64,000 nucleotides of DNA, taken from Haliclona indistincta. Lineage: Eukaryota; Porifera; Demospongiae; Haplosclerida; Chalinidae. Below are positions 46,900 through 60,700 of the stretch, in pieces. The translations under genes and the position numbers were made by a program. The stretch is from positions 4,836,018-4,900,017 of the forward strand of contig OZ024789.1 of the NCBI GenBank assembly GCA_964017065.1. Direction: 5' to 3'. The notes below the pieces were generated by a model, which was not told the origin of the DNA, made no database searches, and saw only the letters and a program-made list of their open reading frames with translations. The stretch's first letter is position 1. Every line of letters begins with the position of its first letter.

Positions 46900-48818
46900 T
46901 AACATTATGGGCCTATGACGAGCATTTTCTGTTGTAAAATTTGACACTTCAGCCACCGGGTGTATGTAGAACGACTAACATTATGACTTACAAATTTACT
47001 GTGCTCTCAATTTTTCTGATAGAACATTCATGCATATGGAAGAATTTTATAATGTGTGTGTGTTGTTATTTGTATCAGTGTAGTAGAGTACATCAGGAGC
47101 CAATAATTGTAGCATTATAGGTAACATGCATGGCTCTGTAGGCTAGCTGGTCTATCATTATACTGAGCTTATCACACTAACCAACGTCACTGAGTTGAAT
47201 TGCCAGTTGCTTGTAATATCCTTTCAACTAAACCTCAAACTTAAACTGCTAAATTCCATAAAGAAAGTAAACTTTATAATTAACTTTAAAATTATACCTC
47301 TGTCGACATAAACTTATGCACCTTACATGGAGTATATTGTGTTGCTTGTTTGGTTGTCAAAGTAACCTTAAAAAGCAGCTTTGTTCTGTCAGCATAATTT
47401 CTAGCCAAATGACTTGTGTGTCAATATTCTAGTTACCATGTGCTGTTATCAACATGTGTGGTAGATCACATACCTGCAGCACTGTCAGCGTAAGGGTCAG
47501 ATCTCATGAATTACGTGAATCAGGAAGTGTTATGTTACATCAAAAAGCCCTTGAGACCATGATTCTCACTTCAACCATTAGCATACCAATATTCACACGA
47601 GCGCTAACACCATTCAGAGGCGTTCTCGGCGTGTATTCACAAGGCTTGATTCCATCCTTGGGCTCATGTTACAGCCAGAAGACTAGCTGTGCTGATAACA
47701 TCTTGTTATTGCAACAGAACGCATGTTGTTCACATCACCTTAGACCCAGCTACCCTAGAATATGATCCAACCACACAGCACATGCACACACACTGATAAA
47801 CAAAACAACAACAAATAACATACATAACTTGATACTGGCTCCTTGTACACAATTTATTAAGTGAGTAGCTTTTGCACACTTCGCTTGCAGCACGATCACC
47901 TGTTTTTCTGTGATTTTTTACATTTATTATAGACATCATCACATTTCAATGCAAGACAGTAGCACTGAAATTATACACACAATGCGAATTGTTTGTGTTG
48001 CCTTGACAGGTCTATGCGTTTATTATTATTTTGCGATATGTATACACACTGTCAGCACTGCATGTCACTGCATGTTCACTTGTGAAAGATTTAATTGGAT
48101 TTTGTAGCTCAAGTAAGTATAAAAATATTAACTAAAATCAGCTAGCAATAACAATATTTAGTGGATATTGAGACATGCTTTGATTCTTGTTGTTGTCTAT
48201 TTATTACACAATAGCTAATAGTCATAATGTATCTAGTCTGTCTAGACAGTATAAATAATTCTTTACTCATGCACTTGAAGCTAACTTGGTAGACTTTTCA
48301 TCACTTTTTACTTGCGCTTTTCATCACTTATCAGTCTTGTTTACTCGCTCGCTTATTGACAGTTCTTTCATGTGAAAATATTTATTATTGTTGAACATAA
48401 TGATAATAATAGATCTATAGACAAACAAATTTTGATATTTTTCACAGAATGGATATTTTTCGTGATAAAGTATAACAACAATTTACGTGACAAGGAACAC
48501 TCAAAGTGCATAAAGATGGTCTAGTACAAGTATGTTGTTATATCTGAAAATATAAGACCAATAAAGTGTGATTCATTTTACGATGAATGACCTGTGATGG
48601 AGCGTCATAATTTTTAAACTGATATAATAATTTTTATTCCAAACAAAAAATAATAATAAAAGTTGAATCTGAAGATTGTAGAATTGAAAAATGTCGGGTA
48701 AAGTGGAGTGACTGGTGTGTGAATGTCTGTGGGTGCAGTGTAGTCTTTTCAAACCTCTGGTATAATATGATACACGTGTCATTTCAATTGTCCGTCTATT
48801 TCTGCTGCAGGTTGCTGC
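46900..48818. other. Intergenic, no gene recognised
   Basis: AT-rich sequence without convincing ORFs or introns. The last 200 bp are the 3' UTR of the Kruppel-like factor gene; an AATAAA on the - strand lies at 48633-48638. Confidence 0.5.
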
Positions 48819-50075
48819 CTAGAATGGTTCACCACAGTTGACTGGAGAGGTAGACAGCGGTGAGGTGCAGTCCTCCGTGCTGGAGATTGAGCTAAGCTGG
48901 GCTCTTCTTCTTCCTCCTCTGGGCTTGCGTGGGCGAAAGTGGATCTTAACATGTTTGGAGAGGTGGTCCGAGCGAGTAAACTTCTTGCCGCAGATTGTAC
49001 AACCGAATGGCTTCACTCCTGTGTGCTTCCTCTCGTGTCGAGCTAGCTCGTCTGAACGCGAGAAACGCCACTCGCATCCGGGCCAGGAGCAAGCAAACGG
49101 TCGCTCGCCAGTGTGACGGCGTAAATGAGCCTTCAGATGCGAACTCTTCGAGTAGGACTTGTCGCAGCCAGCGTAGGTACAGCTGTAGACTGCTGCCGAT
49201 TGGGTAGTGGTTGCATCGTGCTGGCAGGAGAAGGTAGGTCCACTGTCCTCGCTGTCTCCGTCGGAAGATTTGAGATGTCCAGTAGCCACGCATTGCTTGA
49301 GCAGTAGGTCAGCTCTCCTCTCTGCGCTGGTCTCTTTCGAGCGTTTACGAGCCTTTGGTGGATCTGGACGAGTCTTGCCTGCGTTTCTGCGTCTGGTTGT
49401 AGTCGTCTGGCGTTGCTGGGGCTGCTCAGGCGAGGCAGGATCTTGGTTGTCCGAGTCAGAGTCACTGCGGATGCCTGCAGAGATGCCGTAACCCGCTGCC
49501 CTCGGGAACACTGGAGCAAAGGCTGTGTCCGGTGTGGTAGGAGGCGGATCAATGTGGTCCAGATCGATATTGTGTAGATATTCAAACATATTCTCGTCAA
49601 AGATGTCTGTTGCATCAGTCAAGGTCGTGCAGGTGTCTATCGGCAGCTCAAAGATACCATCAAACTGTAGTTCGGCGCTGAGAGGCGTGCACGGAGTGAT
49701 CGGAGCAGTGCTGCGGTAGTCATTGAAGGCAGGATAGTCGTAGCTGGGACTAGTGCTGGCTGCAGTCGTGAACGGGTATTGGAGATGCAGAGGAGGACGA
49801 ATCATAGCTTGCTGCTGTTGGGTTAGAGGGTGGTGAGGTAGGATTTGCAGACCAGGTGGAAGGGTGGGCCTCGTGGTCTGCTGAGCGTTGGCTGGGCATA
49901 TCGGCGGCTTCGTGTCCACCGCTGGAGTAGTCGGGAATGGCTTCACGGTGCATTGCACGTGTCCACTGCTGACGGCAGCACCCGGTGCTGAAGGGATAGC
50001 TAGGTTGGACTCCAGGAGCATGGAGCATCGTACGTTCTGGAATGACATGCCGGAGGGCTCTAGTCTGCACGCCAT
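48819..50075 (-). CDS. Kruppel-like factor (KLF/Sp family), single exon, 418 aa
   Basis: Three C2H2 fingers near residues 297-321, 327-351 and 357-379 are joined by TGERP and TGVKP linkers. Their lengths (25, 25 and 23 residues) and the motifs [28 protein letters not shown] and [14 protein letters not shown] are diagnostic of the KLF/Sp family, nuclear factors that bind CACCC or GC boxes. There is no Sp-type buttonhead box in view, so KLF is preferred. The N-terminal 290 residues are Pro/Ser/Thr-rich with an acidic patch ([15 protein letters not shown]) that may be an activation domain; [11 protein letters not shown] may be a nuclear signal. A TATA-like GCATAAAAGG on the - strand at 50197-50206 lies about 125 bp upstream. 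The subtype cannot be assigned. Confidence 0.93.
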   Translation of the reverse strand: MACRLEPSGMSFQNVRCSMLLESNLAIPSAPGAAVSSGHVQCTVKPFPTTPAVDTKPPICPANAQQTTRPTLPPGLQILPHHPLTQQQQAMIRPPLHLQYPFTTAASTSPSYDYPAFNDYRSTAPITPCTPLSAELQFDGIFELPIDTCTTLTDATDIFDENMFEYLHNIDLDHIDPPPTTPDTAFAPVFPRAAGYGISAGIRSDSDSDNQDPASPEQPQQRQTTTTRRRNAGKTRPDPPKARKRSKETSAERRADLLLKQCVATGHLKSSDGDSEDSGPTFSCQHDATTTQSAAVYSCTYAGCDKSYSKSSHLKAHLRRHTGERPFACSWPGCEWRFSRSDELARHERKHTGVKPFGCTICGKKFTRSDHLSKHVKIHFRPRKPRGGRRRAQLSSISSTEDCTSPLSTSPVNCGEPF

Positions 50076-50196
50076 TGATTGATGCCTAGTTTGCGTTCTG
50101 CAAAAGTCGAGCTAGAGATGATCTCCTGAAGAACAAGAGCTGTAGAATATATTCGTGAAGTGGACGAACTAAATTCAAAACTCTCCTGGGAGCAAC

Positions 50197-50206
50197 CCTT
50201 TTATGC
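50197..50206 (-). promoter_or_regulatory. TATA-like box of the KLF gene
   Basis: GCATAAAAGG read on the - strand, about 190 bp downstream of the GPKOW stop codon and 122 bp before the KLF start codon. Position and orientation fit a core promoter. Confidence 0.45.
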
Positions 50207-50397
50207 AGACTAACTACGTATGCAAACGAGACCAGCCAATCAGAACGAAGCGCGGTAAAACACGGAAGCCACGACCTTGGTGAAATAGAACACTCCTATG
50301 CACCCGCCTCGAGCATTGTGCGAGTCGTTGAGTGCATTCATAGAGTAGGTTAATGGTATTGTTAGTGGTGAAATAAAAATAAAATGAAAATGATTTA

Positions 50398-51939
50398 TTA
50401 CACAACATCAGAGTCTCCAACATATTCACAGATATTGTCGTAGTCAACGGTTACTACCTCTTTTGTCAACTGCATTTGAACGGTGGCTCTGCACTTCGAC
50501 TTGTTCCGTTCAACAATCACAGCCATCTGCACGTGTGGGAAATAGGAAACAGTTATCGTAATTGTGGCGAACAAAATGTCACGCTTTTTGACAACCACAT
50601 CACAACAACATGCATACTTTGCTTCTTTATGGTAGAGAAACTATGAGCACAAATGCTAAGCAGCTATGCAACTTTCAACCACATTAGATTCAGTTTAAAA
50701 CAGAACAACTAAAGAACAAAAAACTGAGCATAGCGTTCAAATAGCTAGCACAAACAGCAACTTGCATCTTGTCCACAACAGACCAAAGCTGCCTTTGAAA
50801 ATGAGTCAAAATTCCACAGCTTTCATTCGTAACCACATTTTTTTCAGAATAACTTACAGCTGTCTCAGCCAACAGGAACAGGAGGGACAGGCTAAAGTCC
50901 ATATTTGGAGCATAAAAAAACAGTGCTGTCCAGCTTGGTAGCTCACAATACCAGTGACTACAGTAGGCGAGCCAGTTGACCCAACCTAAACCTCAGGATT
51001 CATAGGCTACTTCAAAATATCTTGTAGCCCTCTCCCATGAACTAGCCCCTTCAGTTCAAACCTAACCTCTGCCAGTGTGAATTTTAAACTCTGAAAAGGC
51101 AGGGGAGTAGCATTAGGCAAGTTCAGGACTGCCCAGGGAATTGGGCATGGCTGAGAACAGCCATTCTCACACATGTACACAAACAGCCAGCAGGATAATT
51201 GTCTGCATCTCTACAAGCTGGTAGCTTGACAAGGACACAGCTAACTTCACCCAGCAGCTAAAATCTTAAAAGTAAAGAAATATCGCTGAGCATTTCCACA
51301 GCAAGCTCCAGTGCTTATAGCTCTTTTATCAAGATTCGTGGTTGTCTCTTAAGCTAGTGCTAAAGGCAGTGAACAATGCAGTGCACTCGAGGGAGATGGC
51401 TAGTCGAGTATCATGTTCCTGGTAAGTAAATTCAGCAAGATAACCAGGCTAATCAGGTGTAAAACAATACCCATTTATACCATTGCCTTATCAGTGTCTA
51501 ACCAATACAGAAACATTAATAGCTTTTTAAGCCTATTACTGAAATAAACAAAGAATCGATATTTACAAACAATAATAATAATTTATTGCTTAATTCTTTT
51601 TTTTTGCGGAATTCAAAGTTTAAACTGTGCCTCCTCACCAATTATTATTATAAGCACACACTTGCTATGAATAATGATAATGAAGTCATGTTGTCACATA
51701 GCAACGCTGCTGGTCAAAGGTCGAGAGAGTGAAATCTAGGAATCTACGCAATTCACAAGGAAATGATTAATGCTGAGTTTCAACACAGGGATAGATAGAA
51801 AAATCAGGATTAGAAATTAGCAGTTATGAGACAATGCAGCTGTATTAGGCAAGAATTCAATTTTAAGCAATCACTACTTGCAAAATTTGAATTGATAAAG
51901 AAGAATCAAACAACGAGAGAGAGACAGAGAGAGGGAGAG

Positions 51940-52017
<78 letters not shown>

Positions 52018-53818
52018 CAGAGAGAGAGAGAGATACCTTGATTAAACCAATAAGTTACAAGGCTCAAATTCAATTTTCAAATTTCAAACAATGTCTACTT
52101 GTTGGTATTCTTTGGGCAAAAGCAATCGTTTAAGTTTGTTTTAGTTTGTTTATGCGCTAGCGGTTTATGGCTAGGGTTTATGGCTAGGGTTTATGGCTGG
52201 CGGTTCATGCTTTGTTTCTTGGGCAGTTCGTATATAAACCACTATGTTTCTGACAAAAGATGTATAAACAGAAGCTTTGTCTAAGGCAATGACCTATAAG
52301 AGGTCTGTAATTGAGTGTTTACTAGCAGGCTAAGCACTAGTGGACACAGTGAAGTGTGCAGTGTACCTAGACCTTGCAAACATTGTGACTGGGTAAGTGA
52401 GCTATGAGTGGTGCTGCCCCAATAGTGATTGTACTCTAAGCTTGGTAGGGGCTTAGGGCAGTGAGGAATGCTTGTCTACACATACACACACATTGTTCGA
52501 CTGAGGAGAGGTTCTTGGGTTAAGAGTGTCTGGGTAGTCCTCAGCACTTAGCAGTAAACACAAGGCAGGAGGTACTCAGCATGAGAACAGGCATTCACTG
52601 AAGTAGTGGTATGTAACCAGACACCCCAGCAAATCAGATTCATCCCCACCAGTGAAGCAAGATAAGATGGGTCTCAGAATACAGTGAGATATGGAAATGG
52701 ACAACTTATCTGGATACAGCAGGCTCTGGACTTGCCCACTGAGATATAACAAACATGTTTATCTTTAACAGACAACCTCACACAATAGAGGCATTGGGAT
52801 ATCTGTGACAAGGTGAGGTCACGCAGTCCACTGGCTCACCGCAGTCTAGCACAACCCATACTGTTCCCAGTGTGTGTACACAAGAGATTTGAATCACCCT
52901 CACTCAGTCACACTGATATTACTCACCTGCCCTTTTCTCTTTCCAGCAACGATCATAACTTGGTCGGAAGGAGGCTTCGGTATAACTGTCTCCAACATAT
53001 CTTGATAAATTCCTACCAAGAAAAAAATGGAGTATGTATGTGTGCTACACACAGAATCATACTGTACCTTCTAGTAGCTTTCCATCAATGGTCTGACACA
53101 CACAGGTATCCAGACTAACCACATCTAGTATCGCCACCTGATAGCAATGAATGGAGAACCAGTTACCCATCATGATGGTGTTGATCTGTTAGTCTCACGG
53201 CTACAGCTACCACTATCAAGAAAGCACCTTTACACAACCCCTCATACAGATAGTTTAACCCCTACACAACAACTAGTACTTCATGTACAGTTTGTAGTAT
53301 AAGACAAAGCAGCTACATAGTCGCCATTTTGTCATCCCTTGTTGGTAGGAGGTAACCGAGTGTTATGAGACTACATTCCCTATCGGCAACCACATTACAC
53401 ATGTACAATGCTTTTAACAGTCACATTTACAAAGACATGTATTTTTGAGCACCTTGTTGTTGTAATATTTTCCTCTCTGATAATCTTGGTCGATAATCCT
53501 CACTCTCAGATGAGACGCCATCCAGCACTGTTCTCTGCTGTTCACCTTCTCTCTCCTTTTGTCTTTTTTGCTATCATGCTTAGCGTGTGAGGGGTGCTTC
53601 CTCTTCTCTTCGGTGTGGTTTCTCTCCATCTTTGATGCTGGTTGTGAGGAGTGGTGAGAGGAGGAGGAGGGAGGTGGTGAGTGTTGACGCTTTCTTTCAT
53701 CTCGACTGCTAGAATGGTCATAAGGTCGATCATCTTTGCATTGAGATAGTTTGCTAAAAATAACATAAAGAGTTAGGCAAAGGTGTGTGCATAATGTACA
53801 ACCAATACAAGCATCAGA

Positions 53819-53905
<87 letters not shown>

Positions 53906-56900
53906 GTGTGTGTGTGTGTGAGTGTGTGTGTGTGTGGTGTGTGTGCTGTGTGCTGTGTGTGTGAGTGTGTGTGTGTGTGTGGTGTGTGTGTGTGTGTTGT
54001 GTGTGTGCTGTGTGTGTGTGGTATGTGTGTGTGTGCTGTGTGTGTGTGTGTGCTGTGTGTGTGTGCTGTGTGTGGTGTGTGTGTGTGTTGTGTGCTGTGT
54101 GTGTGTGTGCTGTGTGTGTGTGCTGTGTGCTGTGTGTGTGTGGTATGTGTGTGTGTGTGTGTGTGTGTGCGTGTGTGTACTATACCTGTCTTTTGTTACT
54201 AGTCCATATTGCTTTGTTGTTGAGCCTGCATAAACAATGATCATCAGTTGTTTACAAATAAAATACCAAATCACAAAGATCATTATTGAAATTTTGTTTC
54301 CTCATTGAGCGCTATAGCAACACAGATCACTCAAACAGACCAGACAGCCCTCGACTAGCAGGATCAGAGCTATCACCTCCTCCTCTTTCCACCACACTAA
54401 ACAGAGGAGTACCTCCTAGCTACCCATACACAGGCGGACATATTGATCAATCACTCAAAGTGCTGTATACATGTGAAATCATCGACCAATCCTTTGATTC
54501 ATGATGCACATATTCTTTGTTAAGCACATAATTATTTGTAGTTGCTAAGGAGTTAAAATTAATATTCTCATACACCAAGAAGGGTATTCAATTTTATAAA
54601 CAAATTTACCGTGAAATAAAATGCATAACATGCCTAATAAGGAGTCAGTATGGATTGCTTGTACACGTATTAGCTAAGGAAAATACAAATTCAAAGTGAA
54701 ATGGGATTCCAGATTTTCAAAAGGTAACTGTGTAGCTTGTGTCAGTCACTGTATGTTGGTACCTTTACTCAAGTTTCTGTTCTCTTTACTGTACTGGTTC
54801 TCTGTAATGAGCTGCAGAGCGTGCTGACTGAATGTCAACTCCTGTGGGAGAGAGAGAGAGAGAGAGAGAGAGGCGGAGAGAGAGAGAGAAAATGAAAGAT
54901 TGAATACAGACACATGATGCAATATGAATGAAATGAGATTTATAAAGACACAAAAGGGACAAGGGTCACGAATACATGACTCATACTGACTATGAATGAC
55001 TACAGCTAGCTCTCTAGACAACATGACAAGAGGAGAGGGTTGTGGCGAGGACTGATAGCAAACTAGACCTGTGACCCAGGATAACAGGTCGGCAATAGCA
55101 TACTTGTGTCTCTAGATCAGACAATACATTGTGCAAGAGGTTGAGCTGGTGTAGAGACAACCTGGATATGACAGGTGATAACTGAACAGCACTATTTGCT
55201 AAAGCTTGGTTGGTCCCTACGGTGGTTGTTTCCAAGCCGCACACATGTTGTGTTTACTTGTCAGTGTGTATGGGCAGGCAGCCAATCCACCAGCTCTGGT
55301 GTTCAAGTGGTACCACTCAACTGCTGTGTAAACAGTTTTAAAACTGCAGCACTTGAGTTTGAACTAGCAAGCAAACAATGCAAGTGGTTCAAATTTGACA
55401 TTTAAACTAGCCAACCAATAGAATAACACTGCGCCAATACACATTTAGAGCAAGCAGCGATATATATCTACTCTCTCACTTTACAAATGTGACTCAAAAT
55501 TGAAATGCACACACATTTTTCAACTACAGGAGCTTGTATCACCACTAACAACAGTGTGCCTTATCCACTGCTGTTGTTGTTGATGAATATCACATATGGT
55601 AACCATATCCACTAGCAACACACATATACACATGCACTGATTATCATGCAGTATCACTCATCAACCGCACGAGTTTTGACACCATCATCAACACATTGAT
55701 GTACACACATTAGCATATACCACCCACCCACCACACAACATTCTACAGCTGTGTGTGTGTGTGTGTGAGTGAGTGGGTGTAAGCCCTGGTGTCTAGCCAG
55801 CCAGCCAGGACCCGCTGACCTCACTCACTCAGGGCTATTGGGAACAGCACTGCCTATCAGGCGTTATCAACGGCTAGAATTTCACTGCTTATCGCCAGGT
55901 GAGGTTCTATTGCATGAAAGGCTTGTGAATAACATTATCGGAAAGATGAAGACGGGTTGAATGAGCAGTTAAGATGAGAATCAGATACCCATCCACAAAC
56001 CAAGTGCTCTAAGCAGTGAAGAAGAGATTTTCGATCCTAATGCACTAAAAGCTTAATTATTTAACATGTTTACCAGCTCAAGACTAGCTTGCTGTATTTC
56101 CACCCCATTGCTGGTTTTCTACCACCCATCGTTGAAGGGATACCCACCCTCAAACCATGCTTGTTCACTTAGACAATGTACACACACACTCCGATAGAGA
56201 ACCCAATGGTTGCAACAGTGTGGCTACTAGAGACAGCCTTCCCTGAGAGGTCTCTGCCTATTCTCATCAACCTCCCCTCTACAGACAAAACCATGGGTAT
56301 CTAATCTGTGGCTTAGATAGACAAATTCTCCCAAGCACTCAAGCTGCCTAAGGTGCTAGAGTCCTTCCCAGGCACTTGACTGGATAAACGCACACACAAG
56401 ACTGGGCGGGATGGACTTTTAAAGAAATATGCAGAGTGCAAGAAACAGCTGGGCCCGTGAATATCACTGGTATGTGATCTTAGCAGAGAACAAAGTGTTC
56501 TGGTTTAGCCAGTGTTTCCCCTATCTTAAATTAACAATACCCACACCAGAGATATGGCTACATGATCGCATTAAAGAAAAGAGGTCACTTCGCTATGCAA
56601 TTTTCGAGTGCCCGCCTGTATATGGGTCATAACTCAAAAAAATCTGTGTGAAGTGTAAGAGAATTTTAAAGGCATAATATTATTGGGCTGTAACAATCAG
56701 GTTTGCACGTAGTATCAAAGTGACCCTTTTTCACTTATTAGAAAAAATAATGTTACATGACTGCGTTGATGACAGATTGGCTTGCTAGCTGATTGCACAG
56801 ACTCAAATAATACCTCAAAAAAAAAAAAACATTGACACAGCTACTACTACAGGTACATTGGGATATGCTTCATGTACAGTGGAACCCCTCTTAGAGGACA

Positions 56901-57664
56901 CCCCTCATACCTCTATAATGGTCACTTACTGAATCTCAAATACAACCCGCATAATGTATAATAAACCCCTGACCAGAGGACACCCTCTCTATAATGGACA
57001 AGTTTTGTTGGTCCCAATGGTGTCCGCCTTAGAGAGGCTCCACTGTAGACACAAATCTCAGATCTACAGGTAAAACCTACATTGCTTTGTCTCTTTTCAA
57101 ACTATGAACTAATCATGTACACACAGTGGAGCATTGGTACTGAAAATGAATGAGACAGAAAATTTCATCCTAGTCAAAGAGGTGCCTGCATTTAAAACAC
57201 ACATAAAATGCAATTTTCATTACTGCACAAAGTGTTCAGACAAGTATAGTTCCACTGATACAACACACTATGACGTACTTGATACAACCAATGTGTTATT
57301 ACTGGACATTATGTGTGTTACACACTAGAGGAGGTGTCTCTCTCACCTGATGATTGATGCTGAGTCTCAGAGTAACACGTGATGTATCCTCATCAACTGA
57401 AATAATCTAATTATAAGAATAAAAATATTACACAAAGAAGTGTAATGCAGTGCGATGGTACTACCAAGTTGTTCAAATGCTCAAATTTTGACTGTTTAAA
57501 ATTCAAACATTCATTGGCTGTTTGATTAATAATTTGTGTGAACCATATGACATACCTTTCCACACAATGATTTGTGAGGCCCATGGACTACTTTAGCAAA
57601 ATTTCCCGGATAGAATCCTACACAAGAAAGAGAAGAAACAAGTTAAAACTACATCAGTGTAACT

Positions 57665-57721
<57 letters not shown>

Positions 57722-60700
57722 GCTACTACGGGAGGATGAGTGAGTGAGTGAGTGAGTGAGTGAGTGAGTGAGTGAGTGAGTGAGTGAGTGAGTGAGTGAG
57801 TGAGAGTAGTGAGAGACTGAGATTACCTTCAGGTCTATATTCTGGGACCTCTTCTCCTAATTTCTTGACGTGCTTTACTCGACCATCTTTGTCTCGATAA
57901 GGCATTGAAATCTTTGAGAAAAGTGACAAGTACAGTTACCATGACAACCACAGCTATTGTTTCATACAACAATCAGTAGCATCCTGCTCAATACAGTATT
58001 GTGTGTACATAATGACCACGCCTCTTAATAAACTGACCACACCCACCTTTCTCTCCACATCTCCCGGCAGCTTTATCTTGTTCTTCTTTTTCTTCTTCTT
58101 GTCATCCATTAGTTCAGGAGGTGCTGGTATGGCTCCTAACCCTAGTCCACTAGGACGACGTATGAACTCAATGGGATCATTCAACCTACATCACAAGACC
58201 ATAGACTAGTACCGTGGGATACATAAAATAATATCAAATACTAAATTTTTAGTGAACTAAACTTTTATCATTCACGATGCAGTTTTACTGTATATAATAA
58301 TGTGGGAAATTTTAGTGTGCTAAATTTCGTGTTTGAATATCAAATTACTGTGCCTGGCACTTGTTCACTGGTCTCGCGAGCCAGACGTTGGGGGAGAACC
58401 TCCCCCAACATCTGGCCCGCGAGACTACTTGTTCACATAAAAATAAATTTTCAACATTCACCAAATACATGCACTTGTACGAGACCTTGGACAATGGAAA
58501 AATTAATGATTGTAATGAATGAATGAATATACAAGTCAATATACATTTGTGTGAACCGACCAAAATTCGTTAAATTACAGTGCCTGACAATTGAAAGATA
58601 TTGACTGAACACGGTACATCATGTGCCGACCTAATTTGAAATTTAATGTGATGATCAGTAGAGCTAGTGTCAAGATGTAAATCATTTTCTAGTGTCAAGT
58701 GTGTTTACTGACTGACCCCTTGTTAGTGAGTCCAATAGCTTCTCCTGGTCTCCATCCCATACCCTTCAACATAGCCTTACCAAACTCAGCTATAGGAAGA
58801 TAATCATAGTCATCAGCTGTAGCCTGTAAAAACAAGAAATGTAAACACTAAATGCATTTTAATAAAAAATACAGAAAATGGTTGAATGGTTGCTTTTTAA
58901 GTCAGTCATATGAAGGTGTGGTCATTGTGATCTGGTCCTGTTTCATAAGTCTGGTGTGACCATAACATGATATTGTTATTTTTTATTATCCAGATCGATC
59001 CAGATACTGCTTTTAGTACACCATTCAGCTAGTAAGTGCTGAATTGTTTGAGGTTGATAGGGCTATCTGCTTTGTTTTCTGTGACTGCTAATGACACACA
59101 GTGCCACACAACTATGTTCTGATATCGTATAAACAGTATTTTCGAAGGGTCAAAAATTTGGCGAATGACCCAGATTTTGCGTTTTGGTGGTGCTCAATGC
59201 TCACTTCACATGTTACTGTGATCAGGAGCATATAAGGGGAAGGAGAGTTCAACTATGGATAAAGATATCTAAGGTCTGCCGCTTGCGCTGGCCGCATAAG
59301 ATGGTGATCATGGCTCTGGCTCTTGTTTTAGCTGGAAACAGGCAGGACAGGCAGGACGAAGTGTTGATGAGTGTATAGGTAGGAAATAGCGAGCCACAAT
59401 GCACAAAGACAGGCCCAAGCTCCAAGTAGCAACAACACATGGCGGCGGATTTTAGACTTCGATATTACTACAGCGAATACGGCAGTAGAACGCTCCTTCC
59501 CCTTATACACTCCTGCTGTGATAGAAAAATCATTTTAGTGAAAGCTTGTCGATTCGTCAATATTTCTATCTCTCCAAAATTACCCGCTATAATGGGGAAT
59601 AATGGTATACACTCCTGGTTATAATCGAGGGCTTTTTGAGCTTTTTCAGATAGTTTGATGCAACCCAAACTTCAAGCTTGCTTTATCAGTACTACATCTG
59701 TACTTATGTCAGGTGTATACATACCTCATCAGGTCTTAGCTCTAGATCAGCTATTCTGTCCCTCTGCTCCTCTACTGGTGGCTTGTTCTGCATCAGTAGT
59801 GGTACCACTGGACCATCACCATCACCATCAAGATCAGCATGAGCTTGAGCCTCCTCAACATCTGACAACAATTAAACACACTTATCCCTTTCTTTAATCC
59901 ATCCTTCACTTGCTTACTTGCTCACTCACTCACTCACTCACTCACTCACTCACTCACTCACTCACTCACTCACTCACTCGTTCACTCACACTTAAACTTG
60001 CAAATAATCATGAAATGTCAATGCATTCTAGATCAGACAGCAGTGCACAGCTGTAGGGTCTAGCTATAGAGCAGCACGAGATATGTTATCATGGATCCTT
60101 TGGTCACTGGTAATGTATCTAACACTAACGCAAGCTCACAAACCATTTCTATGCACAAACATACTAACATAATTATTAGTTTATTTGCAATTTCAAAGCT
60201 AGTTAGTCAAATCATGCAATGGTCAAGCACTAAGAGACTGCTCTCTGTGAGAAAAAGCTCACCATACATACAACTTGAAATATCTCACTTTGCCTCACTC
60301 GTAATTACTGTGTGACACTATAGTCCTCCTCACCTCTCAAGATGGCTGCTGCTGCCTCTCTCTCTAGTTCACTATCCTCAGCTGTGCCCTGGTTCTTCTC
60401 CACCCCACCACCACCCTCCTCTGTCCTCTTCCTCCAGACATTCCTTTTGATAAGTGGTACTATGAATTCTTTAGGTGGTGGCTTAGGAACAGCGCTACAA
60501 TGATACAATAATGAACTGATTTGATACTGGATAGCACACGAGTAGAAGTCTGTCAGGTTGAGCACATGACAACTGCATGGACTCACAAACCTGTGTAGTT
60601 CATTAGCCTCCACTGCAACAAGAAAGTCTCTTTCTTCATTTTTCTCATGTGCTTGAGAGGACGAGGCTATCGTCTTTTGCAGTTTAAAGGAGATTCCTGT

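Larger units (their letters stand above)
52690..56815 (-). repeat. Source copy of the inverted segmental duplication
   Basis: This 4.1-kb part of GPKOW (intron 8 to intron 13) is present inverted at 34073-38645. Exons stay open here and are broken there, so this is the functional copy. About 55670-56490 is absent from the other copy, either inserted here or lost there. Confidence 0.88.
54842..57346. other. GPKOW intron 8
   Basis: 2.5-kb intron containing the left end of the duplicated segment, a MITE at 56877-57045 and a short (GT)n. No exon is supported. Confidence 0.6.

Noticed and set aside
48838..49719. Several + strand ORFs over the KLF gene
   Set aside because: Antisense shadows of the GC-rich KLF coding exon.
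50690..50902. Signal-peptide-like ORF MDFSLSLLFLLAETAVS on the - strand
   Set aside because: Lies in GPKOW intron 13; no partner exon and low complexity.
53414..54283. 289-residue Thr-His ORF and opposite Cys-Val ORFs
   Set aside because: Read-through of GPKOW exon 11 into a GT microsatellite; repeat artefact.
59918..59985. CRISPR-like regular repeat
   Set aside because: Simple tetranucleotide microsatellite without spacers.
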